Shown: positions 37,501 to 44,091, counted from the first letter of the stretch. The stretch is DNA of 64,000 nt from Desulfuromonadaceae bacterium (GCA_019429445.1 JAHYIW010000004.1:62001-126000), one strand, 5' to 3'. Notes: generated from the letters alone by a model not told the origin. A program made the numbers and translations.

Positions 37501-39930
37501 GCAGCAAGCTTTACCACTTCCCACCAGGATGGTGTCATCAAGCTGGGGTGGAAGACCGCGTCGCCGGTGGTCGCCACCACCTATAACTCCGGCTATATCT
37601 ATACCTATAACTCACTCGTCATCTATAAAGATGCCGACGGTTCCGGCGGGTTCAATGCCACCGGGGACAATATGGATGACGGCTCCTGTGGTAACTGGAG
37701 TACGCTCAATGTCAGCGGTTGTCACGGTCCGGCGGTTTCTGCCACCTGGTCTGTCGATGCCACGCTGTCGTGCAGTGCCTGTCACGGTGACAACAGTCGC
37801 GTCTTTGATCAATACAGTCACTCCTTCGATGATCCGAGCGACGATGTCAAGGCGGCACCGCCGGTCGATAACCATGGTTATGACGGTACCGGTGCGACCG
37901 AAGCCGAACGCAAATATGTTGGCGCGCACGTTGCGCACATCAACTCATCGTTCCGCATGAGCAAGGGGGATTCTTGCCGCCTCTGCCACGGCGCATCACG
38001 ACCGGGCAATTCAATCCATGCCGACGGGATTATTGATGTCGATCTCGATCTCGCTGCCGCCGGGGCAAGCGCTGTATGGACAGAAGGGACTCCGACGACC
38101 GCCGGAAGCTGTTCCAGCATGTCTCCTGAGTCCTGCCATCCGTCAACAGCGACACCCACATGGGACAGTGCCGCGGTCTTTTACTGCACGAATTGTCACG
38201 GCATGGGCGGGAATACACCGAGTCACGTCACCGATCCGAACAAGTTGATTGCTGACCCGAATAATGATCCGCAAACCGGTGATCCGATGCCGGGGAACTG
38301 TACCTGGTGTCATGTCGGCGGCCATCCCAAGGATAAAAAGGTTATCGCCATCACCAACGCCAGCCCGGCGGTCGTGACCACCGAGCACGGCCACAACCTG
38401 GCCGGGGGAGAGAAGGTGTCGATTCACACCACAACCGGCATGACCGAGATTAACAATCATACCTACAATACTGCCGTGATCAACGCCACGCAATTCAGTC
38501 TGGTGGGCTCTGATACGACCGGATACGGCACGTTCGATAACGGCTCATGGATCGAAGGAAACGGTACCGGCATCATTCTGATTCCCAACGACAGCCGTGT
38601 CGGGATTAACTACCTTTCCGGCGGGGTTCATCTCAAGGCCAATATTGGCGCACGTGGTGAGGTCAGCAGCGAAGCGGAGCTGTGCTGGAGCTGTCACACC
38701 CCCAACAGTATCTCCGAGTGGGGGGCCGACGATGGCGCGACCAATACCGTCACCGATCCCGGCAACGGCAATGTGTATAATTTCGGGACCCTCAACCAAG
38801 CGAACTGGATCGGTGCCACCTGGACCAGCGGGACGACCGGCACCTACGGTTTCAGCTACAAGACCGGCACCATCCGGTCCACGCATTCCACCGATGCAAC
38901 CGGTACCTCGGCCCTGACCGGATCGGCATATGCATACACCAACGGCGGCGTCGATGCGGTTGGCAAGATCCATTGCAGTAATTGTCACGACGTCCACAAC
39001 AGCAACACATCTCCATTGGCCGGCGACAACCTCGATCCGACCGGTCCGCCGTACCTGCGTGGCACCTGGAAGAGCAATCCTTACAAGGAGGACGGTGCGC
39101 CACAGGCGGGGCAAACCTACACTGCGCAGATTACAGCTGGCAGCCCCGGCTACGGTTATGGTGCTGTGCCACGGGCCAACCCGAGTACCACTCAGGAGAT
39201 GGGTGGTTACTGGATTGACCAGAACAGTGGCAACCCGACATCTGGCTGGACCTATGAATCTTCCGCCGCCCTCTGTCAACTGTGTCACAGCACGTCGGTT
39301 AACGATCTTGACCAGACAACCGGCGAGAATCTTTGGATCAGCGCCACCAACGGTCACGCCAACTCGGTTCTTGGCGGTTCCGGCGAAGGCGCGGCGAACA
39401 TCTTCCTTCAGGGTGTGGCCGGTGGCCGCAACGGGACTATCGGTGCCCTGGGTGGCTCCGCCGGAATCAATCCGAATGTTGGCGGGTGGATGGGCTTCCA
39501 AAATACCAGCGACAGCACAAAGGCGACTTATGGATATGGACCTCGCTCTACTGATGGTGGATATCTGGCACCACTTCAAACCCCGACCAAGGTTACGACG
39601 CCTAATCTGACTTTTGCCTGGGGGAATAGCGTCGATGCCACGACAGTGGAGAGCGGTTATCATCAGTTCTCCTGCTCCAAGTGTCACAACCCACATGCCT
39701 CGCGTCTGCCGAAATTGATGATCACCAACTGTCTCGACGTAACTCATAACACCTGGGAGGATGATTACTCAGGGAATGCAGCCTGGTCGTCTTTCGGTAC
39801 AACGACTTCCTCATGGGGCACCACGAAACTCTCGCATCTCTCGACGGCGCAGAACTGTCACCGGATGATTGATCTTAACGGAGACAATACCCCGGATGAA
39901 AAAGGCTGGAACAAGGTGACACCGTGGTAA
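28561..39930 (+). CDS. Giant multiheme c-type cytochrome 2 (about 55 CxxCH)
   Basis: This 3789-residue exported paralogue of cytochrome 1 has a signal peptide to about residue 26 and a first heme at CTNCH. Its N-terminal array (to ~2330) has about 45 CxxCH, six CX4CH, three CX3CH, one CX6CH (32569-32595) and two CX10CH (32221-32259, 34687-34725). A heme-free segment ~2330-2943 carries fibronectin-III-like domains. The C-terminal array has 10 CxxCH, CX10CH (37687-37725), CX7CH (38110-38139), the CSKCHNPHASRLPKLMITNC block and the end VTPW. Residues ~3258-3337 are an extra domain absent from the paralogues. GGAG fits the second ATG (28564, seven bases) better than the first. A peptide gene follows 40 bp after the stop. 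Large heme arrays like this are known or suspected to move electrons across or beyond the outer membrane. Confidence 0.9.
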   Translation: MMKKNCILKLTVLLLTLLFPVFVNAAQTHLMGCTNCHKAGANFASFDGNACVLCHTSGSQATFNDSLAHPVKGYFEAGDASDAIQTATVVHGAIPGKEISHMWQRMNGSNVPDVGAQEPTTYARQFNGRYGITRGRLLCFRCHDPHADATTKASLLKVPVDADQICSDCHLPWYQNNANALLTHPVGSGVSYNSAAADATKFNASITNVNNGDIRKVAGFVSCTSCHGVHSVDSNSATVDGYTNYTSLSGDGHLLRSDGPRDLAAVTEANFTQAEAQKKSNLCQACHVYKLHGKVDDGAADRFLGCLDCHSGHSYNNNDPYYFVLRKNSYNPISNSSVSFTGYNFGGFDYIYNNPAIFGLLNRTEVWKDNSNLTALGYCETCHGEAEAIPKGALFHSSTDDCATCHLHNSTGWAYSFQNDASAATCGDCHGFPPYINDRGDRTGSGVDGGYAYISAAWNYAHTSVTYFKDESTTPHNAHAAGGTTQGATSDYIFGNGVYACEPCHENFIPTHQQESTLPYTTGFRNINFYANVDQAGATYDSGTNKCSALYCHSNGAPRTGDGPTRNYAVGTVTTPAWANGKGTIIGKTNPTHECAFCHGNTAATMNTKGNSAAHAKHLDRYGNDCSICHNQTAVNSTTLASGANRIDLLSPASGGKHVNTLYDIVYKTSGSVLYNALGTNALGVNYDATTGTCSVYCHDPADLGTTADWDAGVGGAACGSCHGVTSATLTTNSHAIHIDPAGANISCDACHGAGASTAVHSGHVDGVVTQLTVAASCDLCHGVEGADTSPIWGNSGSIDCLTCHTGASVTSYTDASAATVTAPAKTMADISGHNRPTASDAYPVTGSPAANKTCTTCHLTAINADHVGGAATKLLQVAFTCEDCHTAAGSRSAEATLRVQTHSNMEVAYTGQKRLDFAALCTACHDPHGAGSNIAMIAEVKADFLGSVVLYNVTGADSFDEADAANGDDICATCHTATVHNNRTASGTHHEGENCLTCHGHNGVNGGFMPTGGTACNDCHGNPPTASDDRPAGKAGVHAAHVNVATHEESEDKFDCDVCHPGAATFTLAHSDASVSLAAGITNGTCASACHYSGNDGVGPLIDDGYWTDSNGLNCDSCHYWSATPTSAGNVASGNREAISATHNKHFDKGKLCVNCHTNNETDTVAPRIHITDHEAWALNVTNDGTILTDRGNATQDEATVDFTLATTKYASWNDETNSCGTATANSGLGCHATGSPTWGGSALACIDCHTDKSSSAVNPTSGLHSVTPLVSGIQHDESFFYNSGVSTGNCETCHTSVPSSGHQDGVMDATRGTAGNLKITFAATISYTDDVAPTCAPSLTGCHYEQPTKTADWKRKWHEGAANATASCAGCHGDWVNGWNTNVQHHTNAKAQSTHGTKAGKTYECMDCHALEAAAAVYPFTIGSNDWKPADAAATTLHGNGVINVNITGTGFVRVSTLSGCPDCHTNWQTDGKHAYDVTEWTLTTIAGDAPTVTCATCHGGLTVGTNAANYWPDKVGNDATEDNGGRHLIHMTRLAQAKYGETITALLTDNANGTADAKQKYLCAYCHTAPGSDFDHGDTAALPAEVFVSNAVRSSKTMWDTADSDATYTSGNCSSVECHNGKATATTATFDWYGTGTQNCALCHNDITVTTADTTGATHDAHVGTPITAFGKVIGCASCHGGNPTWSPYVVPSSGHINGAFAVSGGSVTVSYTGTYTNAATRTVGTCGTNLCHNNGKNAATPVYTWQTAIAGCAACHATSSTLGSSHDPHMNASFATTFGRAVVGCEECHDAVSASSMSGKTAHMDGSVTLKAGITYTGTPATLTVGGTNTYGTCSASLCHQNGKGANVASPAWNRTVSSTDNCTICHNDGSGAPQPATGRHAKHVTNAAYVTSSCGSCHANATATTIGGTTHINATANTGVSITVHTAGTAGCANNCHLVNEATSGDWLDSNLLACLECHVTGKVGAALLPTSGLHAVTPRVSGKKHDATLHASGCEACHTTIRTQTTTHIKGSVVADGASNTDRGLFAAYTDAATGSCMGTGVNLAAGCHRDNGDWGRKWATTVVNSDGAECGNCHGGIGVGYAAATWVAGIAPDHIIDRDGDTNPEVMTSHSVCKSCHGFNGAADKDDNYVLTNLWNQGGADTSMHGNSKITMNGGTNYNETNWGCDNAGCHGGASTLHKLADSAWIVELGSFAAGGSCYGCHGNGSSQYWPDGTVYPDRAGVHVEHIAAIVEHMAGGDTLANRNATCIYCHPGGVHSGDQSAAPADVSNTDTNNDGVADLNIAAKMKKIVGAADDNSGFYRSTPQTCSTVACHANAPFTPHWYTDTVAPGDVTLTAAAGPVPRSIKLTWTAVGDDGTLDGTAYKYDIRMGTTSAIATNFGLTTNHVQGVPTVKRMGAAQEAIIHGVDPSTTYYFALRTYDVTGNFGGTANGGGYISYAVPASADTTPPVLTGSPTWYGLDSAKALDAAGTVALSWTRAEDHSMPITYDIWWSTATITYGAPQASTGDTHFRVTGLTDGQTYNFAVRARDAYGNTDTNTIVLQAIPQGLSTVPKADVNYYANGTATTNIPMLATVHTTNGTTGTLPAVFIGPTTFAATTDIFASGFSLNIVNSNAVTTLRAELGYITGASTFNSFSTALWASDQTVAKRATRLVTFKFNGAQRQITAAMNAKLGVRVSVTAGAVTSIGWGPTSKGGILSFATQPINTSPTAPTVSSTVSGANASIWWAASTDTVDGVADTVHYDVYGSANGGADGFPYIIATGLTTNATVDTPLVWDTQAAGIALAGAVSNVQVRVEAGDVINGKVLSHTAATSSNLAVNNSGDNVAPGAIAHFKAETRPKQGSVYLSWTAPGDDGANNGRAAAYDIRLADAIIDTGIKYNAATQLDSEPYPDFGGNGQGYEVLDLAAGSYYFAIKALDEGGNASPLAYTAATVDAGPKCGICHSTPPDETATIGNHARHGYTIAECANCHGSEAASFTTSHQDGVIKLGWKTASPVVATTYNSGYIYTYNSLVIYKDADGSGGFNATGDNMDDGSCGNWSTLNVSGCHGPAVSATWSVDATLSCSACHGDNSRVFDQYSHSFDDPSDDVKAAPPVDNHGYDGTGATEAERKYVGAHVAHINSSFRMSKGDSCRLCHGASRPGNSIHADGIIDVDLDLAAAGASAVWTEGTPTTAGSCSSMSPESCHPSTATPTWDSAAVFYCTNCHGMGGNTPSHVTDPNKLIADPNNDPQTGDPMPGNCTWCHVGGHPKDKKVIAITNASPAVVTTEHGHNLAGGEKVSIHTTTGMTEINNHTYNTAVINATQFSLVGSDTTGYGTFDNGSWIEGNGTGIILIPNDSRVGINYLSGGVHLKANIGARGEVSSEAELCWSCHTPNSISEWGADDGATNTVTDPGNGNVYNFGTLNQANWIGATWTSGTTGTYGFSYKTGTIRSTHSTDATGTSALTGSAYAYTNGGVDAVGKIHCSNCHDVHNSNTSPLAGDNLDPTGPPYLRGTWKSNPYKEDGAPQAGQTYTAQITAGSPGYGYGAVPRANPSTTQEMGGYWIDQNSGNPTSGWTYESSAALCQLCHSTSVNDLDQTTGENLWISATNGHANSVLGGSGEGAANIFLQGVAGGRNGTIGALGGSAGINPNVGGWMGFQNTSDSTKATYGYGPRSTDGGYLAPLQTPTKVTTPNLTFAWGNSVDATTVESGYHQFSCSKCHNPHASRLPKLMITNCLDVTHNTWEDDYSGNAAWSSFGTTTSSWGTTKLSHLSTAQNCHRMIDLNGDNTPDEKGWNKVTPW

Positions 39931-39970
39931 AAGACGGGTTGAATAACCCTTTAAACAAGGAGGCAACATC

Positions 39971-40027
39971 ATGAAAAAGTATCTGAAGCCAAAAGTAGTA
40001 GGGAGCAGCAACGTTCATCCCTGCTGA
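39971..40027 (+). CDS. 18-residue peptide gene after giant cytochrome 2
   Basis: The product is MKKYLKPKVVGSSNVHPC. AAGGAGG lies seven bases before the ATG, a stronger site than those of most neighbours. A near copy follows giant cytochrome 3 (15 of 18 residues identical). At DNA level the two differ in ten codons: seven changes are silent and three are conservative (K/R, V/I, S/G), which argues for selection on the peptide. The lysine-rich start and single C-terminal Cys recall short precursors of modified peptides, such as the 'geopeptides' described for Geobacter, but no maturase gene is in the window. A heme, metal or redox accessory role is equally open. A strong hairpin follows. Confidence 0.75.
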   Translation: MKKYLKPKVVGSSNVHPC

Positions 40028-40043
40028 ACTGAAAACAGAGCAT

Positions 40044-40082
40044 AACGACAAAGGGCCGGGAGATTTCCGGCCCTTTGTCGTT
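40044..40082 (+). terminator. Hairpin terminator after the peptide gene
   Basis: A perfect 16-bp stem AACGACAAAGGGCCGG with CCGGCCCTTTGTCGTT has a 7-base loop. The core CCGGCCC is followed by TTTGTCGTT, which can act as the weak U-tract. Confidence 0.75.
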
Positions 40083-40106
40083 ATAGATGCGACCTTTTCA
40101 AGAGGT

Positions 40107-41240
40107 TCAGCGCAGCAGCTGGTGCAGTTTCAAGAGCACCCCTTGCTGCGTTTCCAGCGCTTGGTGCGGGCACAATTCCTGGCAGCAGAAGCAGCGGATG
40201 CAGCGCGCATAGTCTATTTTCAGTCGCTGGTCAACGATGGTCATTGCCTGCGGCGGACAGTGCGCGACGCACAGGCCGCAGCGGATACAACGCGGGTGAT
40301 TCGGGCGGGGGCGCGCGGTGAGGGCGTTTCGCAGTGGACGCCGCAAAAAACCGGGCAGGCCGAAGTTGACATCAGTGCTTTTGGGCGGTCGAAATGACGG
40401 CGGGCGAAGTGTCGCGAGCGGTGTGCCGAGCAGTTCGATTTCACTCAGGCTGGTCAGGGGGCGACCGGTTTCGCGCGCCAATTTTTGGGTCCAGACCTGT
40501 GGTATGTGCATGCCAACCAGTTCCGTCGCTACCGTATCGACGGCGATCGGACTTCTCCCCGCGAGGACAGCTCCGAGGTGGACCGGATCGCCGCCGCCGG
40601 GGCCGTCCCCCTCCATGGCGGTGATGGCATCGACGATCGTCAGTGCCGGGGCGACGCGTTCCGCCAACTCCAGCAGCATCAGCGCGAAGAACGCCTTGTC
40701 GGTCCCGGCCTGCAAGTGTAACTGCGGTTTGCGCATCCCGACAATGGCACCGAAGAGGTTCTTGACCGCGCAGGTCAGCCCCATCATCTGGTGGGTTTTC
40801 AGCTTGGGCAGGTTGATGATGACATCGGCGTCAAGGATGTCCCGGGCAATTTCGAGCTGATGGAAGGTGCCGGAGCGAATGTACACCGGCACTGATTCGG
40901 CAAAAGGCGCGAAGGTTGCGCCGGTCTCTTCGATCACCGCCATGATGCCGCATTTTTCGGCAACACTGTGCGCTTTGCCGACGCCGGGTGAATCGCCGAC
41001 CGACACGATTCCGCCCGCGGCCTGAACCTGGCGGATAACGGCAAAGACAATTTCGGGATGGGTGGTGACGGCCCGTTCCGGTTCCTTGCCAGAGAGCATA
41101 TTCGGTTTGAGCAGCACTTTTTGACCGGGGGTGACAAATGCGGCAATGCCGCCGAGCGGTTGCAGCAGGGTGGCCATTGCGTGTTCGACCGTTAAGCGCC
41201 GATAATCAGCAGCGCCAAGGAGGCTGACGCGATGACTCAT
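40107..41240 (-). CDS. DUF362 protein with C-terminal 2x[4Fe-4S] ferredoxin domain
   Basis: This is a 377-residue cytoplasmic protein. Residues ~1-290 are a DUF362 domain (VLLKPNMLSGKEPERAVTTHP; VGDSPGVGKAHSVAEKCG; INLPKLKTHQMMGLTCAVKN; VDAITAMEGDGPGGGDP). The C-terminus has two ferredoxin motifs, CIRCGLCVAHCPPQAM and CIRCFCCQELCPHQAL, binding two [4Fe-4S] clusters. The function of DUF362 proteins is not established. The start MSHRVSLLGAADYRRL overlaps the stop of the upstream lipase-like gene by ATGA, so the two are translationally coupled. A longer upstream frame exists but reads as the shadow of the lipase gene. Confidence 0.85.
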   Translation of the reverse strand: MSHRVSLLGAADYRRLTVEHAMATLLQPLGGIAAFVTPGQKVLLKPNMLSGKEPERAVTTHPEIVFAVIRQVQAAGGIVSVGDSPGVGKAHSVAEKCGIMAVIEETGATFAPFAESVPVYIRSGTFHQLEIARDILDADVIINLPKLKTHQMMGLTCAVKNLFGAIVGMRKPQLHLQAGTDKAFFALMLLELAERVAPALTIVDAITAMEGDGPGGGDPVHLGAVLAGRSPIAVDTVATELVGMHIPQVWTQKLARETGRPLTSLSEIELLGTPLATLRPPSFRPPKSTDVNFGLPGFLRRPLRNALTARPRPNHPRCIRCGLCVAHCPPQAMTIVDQRLKIDYARCIRCFCCQELCPHQALETQQGVLLKLHQLLR

Positions 41241-42079
41241 CCGGTGGGTGTCTGCCCGCGCAGGGCGGCGACCACGGCATTGAGCGCACGGGGGTGGAAG
41301 AGCAGGGTGTTGTGACCGACGCCGACCAGGGGCACTTCGGTGGCGGTGGCGAGCCGGGCATTGGTCGGCGGGAGTACCAGATTGTCGTGCTGTGAGTAAA
41401 TGTTGGTGACGACCGTTTCCGCCGCCGGGGGCGATTGATTCAAGCGCTGCAGAAACGTGCTGCCGGGCATGATGGTGCGCGCCAGGCGGGTGACCGCGAA
41501 GGGGATCATCCGCGAGCCGGAGTTTGGCGCGCCAAGCAACACGCACCGCGCCACGCGTGATGAACCGCCGCGCAGGCGAATATAGTTGCGCGCGATGATG
41601 CCGCCCATCGAGTGCCCGACCAGATGAACTTTATCCACATCGTGAGACAGGCGTAACCGGTCGACCTTTCTGCTCACCTGCTCGGTCAGCGTTTCGATGT
41701 CCCGCCACGGGGGCAGATTGATCACATGAACCGACTTGAAGCCGCACAGTCGCAGCCACAGGCGCGCCCACAGCCAGCAGGCATGATTTTGAAAAAGTCC
41801 GTGGAGTAAGATCACCGGAGTTTCCCGGTACGGACGCGACGCGGGATTGAGCGGGCGGAACCAGCCGATCGGCTGACTGAGAACGCAGATGAGCAGGCAC
41901 AGATACTCCTGAACCATAAGCATCACCGCCAGCCACAGCCGCTGCGGGCTGAACCGTTCGTCCAGCAAGCGGGGATCGGCATTGGCTGCCTCATACCAGG
42001 CCAGGGCAAAAGAAACCACCACCGGAATGGCCACGCCGGCGGCAACAACTTGAATGTAGATAATCAACCAGTTCATCAT
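41237..42079 (-). CDS. Membrane-anchored alpha/beta hydrolase (lipase-like)
   Basis: This is a 280-residue protein. A hydrophobic N-terminal helix (MMNWLIIYIQVVAAGVAIPVVVSFALAW) and a second hydrophobic stretch near residue 55 (LWLAVMLMVQEYLCLLICVL) suggest inner-membrane attachment. The hydrolase domain starts TPVILLHGLFQNHACW, with the nucleophile elbow VHLVGHSMGGIIARNY (Ser), NIYSQHDNLVLPP carrying an Asp-region loop, and a late His in VGVGHNTLLFHP. It resembles triacylglycerol-lipase-like esterases; substrate unknown. AGAGG lies seven bases upstream of 42079. The ATGA overlap with the DUF362 gene indicates an operon. Confidence 0.85.
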   Translation of the reverse strand: MMNWLIIYIQVVAAGVAIPVVVSFALAWYEAANADPRLLDERFSPQRLWLAVMLMVQEYLCLLICVLSQPIGWFRPLNPASRPYRETPVILLHGLFQNHACWLWARLWLRLCGFKSVHVINLPPWRDIETLTEQVSRKVDRLRLSHDVDKVHLVGHSMGGIIARNYIRLRGGSSRVARCVLLGAPNSGSRMIPFAVTRLARTIMPGSTFLQRLNQSPPAAETVVTNIYSQHDNLVLPPTNARLATATEVPLVGVGHNTLLFHPRALNAVVAALRGQTPTG

Positions 42080-42099
42080 CTCATAACCTCTACAAACTT

Positions 42100-42437
42100 G
42101 ATGCACTCGCAAAAAATAATGAGATGGCTAAGCAAAAATTTCGGTAACTATTCAGCTACCCGTCCAAGGGTCGTCATCCCCGAGTGATCCTGTCGGGGAT
42201 CCAGACTTTCAACCCTGAAAATCTGGATCCCGGCTAAAATCATGCAGGAATGACGCTGTAGGAGTCGCCTTCAGGCGCGATGGTTCGCGGCTAAAGCCGC
42301 TCCTACAGAAGAGCTGAACAGTTACAAATTTCGTCCTACAAGGCTTGGTGGTTTTTCAGGGGCGAAGGCCTACATCAGGTAGGGCGAGGTCCTGAAAAAC
42401 CAGCGTAACGCAGTAGGGCGGACTTTTTGCGACGCCA
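42100..42437 (-). repeat. 147-bp palindromic repeat, copy D, interrupted by a 182-bp element
   Basis: The right end (GATGCACTCGCAAAAAA) and left end (GACTTTTTGCGACGCCA) of the family are present in inverted orientation. The copy is split at 42144-42325 by another repeat. Removing the insert and one 8-bp duplication restores a normal 147-bp-class copy. No clear duplication flanks the whole unit. Confidence 0.88.
42144..42325 (-). mobile_element. 182-bp non-autonomous element nested in copy D
   Basis: The ends are GTAACTATTCAGCT and the inverse of GTAACTGTTCAGCT (one mismatch). AAATTTCG is duplicated exactly on both sides (42136-42143 and 42326-42333). The interior has no coding capacity but contains a REP-like palindrome (TCGCGGCTAAAGCCGCTCC) and a CGGGGATCC palindrome. 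A second copy in opposite orientation is at 62458-62639. Confidence 0.92.
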
Positions 42438-42534
42438 TCAAGCATTATCGCACGCGTTTTCCAGAGCGTCAATCGTTTGCACTTGTGATCGTTTGCTGGC
42501 ATGATGGTCTTCAGCGCGCTATCAGGGAAGAATC

Positions 42535-43425
42535 ATGAAACAACTTGTCACCACTTTTGAACACCATCTGCATGTCGAGCGCAATCTCTCGCCCCATACC
42601 CGCGCCGCGTATCGGCGTGATCTCGACGAATTTGTCCGTTTTCTCGAAGACGAGGGCAAGCCGCTCGATCCGTGCACGGTTGATACGCTGGTGTTGCGCC
42701 GTTTTTTGGCCTTGCTGCACAGACGTAACAGCAAAAGGAGTATTGGTCGCAAACTGTCGACCCTGCGGACCTTTTTTCGCTGGCTGGTGCGAGAAGGACG
42801 CATTGCCGCGAGTCCCGCCGACCTGCTCGGGACGCCCCGAGCCGAACAGTATCTGCCGAACACCCTGTCAGTCGATCAGGTTTTTGCCCTGCTTGACGCC
42901 GAGTTCGGAGGTGATCAGCGGGGCCTGCGTGACCGGGCGATTTTTGAGCTGCTTTACTCCAGCGGGTTGCGGATCAGTGAGTTGACGGCGCTCAATATTG
43001 TCGATCTTGATTTTGAACAGCATCAGGTGCGGGTGATGGGGAAGGGTGCCAAGGAACGGATTGTGCCGGTCGGTAGCAAGGCACTTGTGGCGTTGCACGA
43101 TTATCTGGCCAGCCGTGGCGCGACGCCCGATCCGGGCGAAGCATTCTTTCTGAACCGGAACGGGGGGCGCCTGACCCAACGCTCGATTCAGCGCAAGATG
43201 AAAACCTGCCTGCTCAGAGCCGGGATCCTCAAAGATGCCACCCCGCACGATCTGCGCCATTCATTTGCCACCCACCTGCTGGTCGATGGTGGTGCCGACC
43301 TGCGGGTGATTCAGGAACTCCTCGGCCATGCCTCGCTGTCAACCACCCAGAAATACACCAAAGTCGGGATGGATCACCTGATGAGTGTCTATGATGCGGC
43401 ACACCCCCGGAGCAAGAAGAAATAG
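42535..43425 (+). CDS. xerC: Tyrosine recombinase XerC
   Basis: This 296-residue protein is of full Xer length. It has an N-terminal SAM-like core-binding domain (residues ~1-90, HLHVERNLSPHTRAAYRRDL) and a C-terminal catalytic domain. Catalytic residues are visible as R~146 (SSGLRISEL), the beta-hairpin Lys (MGKGAKERIVPV), H~238 and R~241 (HDLRHSFATH), H~265 (LLGHASLSTTQKY) and Y~274 (KYTKV). It resolves chromosome dimers at dif with XerD; the XerC rather than XerD assignment rests on overall resemblance. No phage or integron genes adjoin it. Confidence 0.92.
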   Translation: MKQLVTTFEHHLHVERNLSPHTRAAYRRDLDEFVRFLEDEGKPLDPCTVDTLVLRRFLALLHRRNSKRSIGRKLSTLRTFFRWLVREGRIAASPADLLGTPRAEQYLPNTLSVDQVFALLDAEFGGDQRGLRDRAIFELLYSSGLRISELTALNIVDLDFEQHQVRVMGKGAKERIVPVGSKALVALHDYLASRGATPDPGEAFFLNRNGGRLTQRSIQRKMKTCLLRAGILKDATPHDLRHSFATHLLVDGGADLRVIQELLGHASLSTTQKYTKVGMDHLMSVYDAAHPRSKKK

Positions 43426-43635
43426 GGTATTCAGCTTATGTAGGAGCGGCTTTCAGCCGCGAAGGGTTTCATTATTTACCACCCGTTCGCTTCGCTCACT
43501 GGAGATCACGGAGGACACGGAGAAAACACTTTTTTGGTTTTCATGCACCACCCCCCCCTGTGGGAGCGGCTTTCAGCCGCGAAAGGTCTTCTATCTACCA
43601 CCAAAGGATTTGCAACAGGGATGCCGCAGAACAGG
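43426..43635. repeat. REP-like palindromes between xerC and the PilZ gene
   Basis: Two palindromic units (core GGAGCGGCTTTCAGCCGCGAA) at 43440-43463 and 43560-43583 are in direct orientation. Between them is a short GGAGATCACGGAGGACACGG stretch. The same unit recurs near 58.3 and 58.6 kb and within the 182-bp element. Confidence 0.75.
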
Positions 43636-44001
43636 TTATTCGTGTTCAATCAGAAAGGGTAATTCATTCTTGACCGACTCGGCGTCGCCGCTGTTCAGTT
43701 CCAGCAGGCGGCGCAGGTGGCTGAGGGTGTCGAGGCTGAATTCGGTAAACCGCACGCCGACCTGCAAGCCATCGACATGAACGTTTTTAACGGTAAATTC
43801 AAGCACGAAATCATTTTCAAGGCGGATTTTCAGCCAACCAAGAGCCCCCATGCCGAAGGTTTCCGGCGGGGCGGGGAACTCCAGCAGCGCACCTTTAAGG
43901 GCAATATCGAGCAGCGTTCCAAGACAGGTTTCCTCCGGGGTACGCAGGAGGATTTCGATACCGAAGGGGATTCGACCGTAGTGACGGCGTTCTTCAGACA
44001 T
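43636..44001 (-). CDS. PilZ-domain protein
   Basis: This 121-residue protein is made essentially of one PilZ domain, the cyclic-di-GMP-binding fold. The N-terminal arginine motif appears as RRHYGRIPF (RxxxR-like) and the second motif as DIALKGALLEFPAP, where the usual D/NxSxxG reads DIALKG, so ligand binding is plausible but not certain. The start MSEERRHYGRI has GGAG six bases upstream; longer upstream frames run into a repeat and are rejected. No enzyme for cyclic-di-GMP turnover is nearby. Role unknown, possibly motility, biofilm or surface expression. Confidence 0.82.
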   Translation of the reverse strand: MSEERRHYGRIPFGIEILLRTPEETCLGTLLDIALKGALLEFPAPPETFGMGALGWLKIRLENDFVLEFTVKNVHVDGLQVGVRFTEFSLDTLSHLRRLLELNSGDAESVKNELPFLIEHE

Positions 44002-44091
44002 GGGAGACTCCATCATAAAATTGCGCCAAGAGAACCATCTCCCTGATAGCTTACCAGCTCCTGTCAATTTTCCAACATGCTGATCAATGGC

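Noticed and set aside
28561-39930. Cell-wall or membrane anchor at the C-termini of the giant cytochromes
   Set aside because: No hydrophobic tail, sorting motif or lipobox was found; they end in a polar, conserved VTPW.
40022-40043. UGA after the terminal Cys codon of both peptide genes read as selenocysteine (…HPC-U…)
   Set aside because: The hairpin begins about 20 bases after UGA rather than directly behind it, and the read-through sequences after UGA are unrelated in the two copies. A plain stop is the simpler reading.
40107-41546. DUF362 gene starting at 41546
   Set aside because: The first ~100 residues are Arg/His/Pro-rich shadow of the overlapping lipase gene; the ATG at 41240 begins directly on DUF362 homology.
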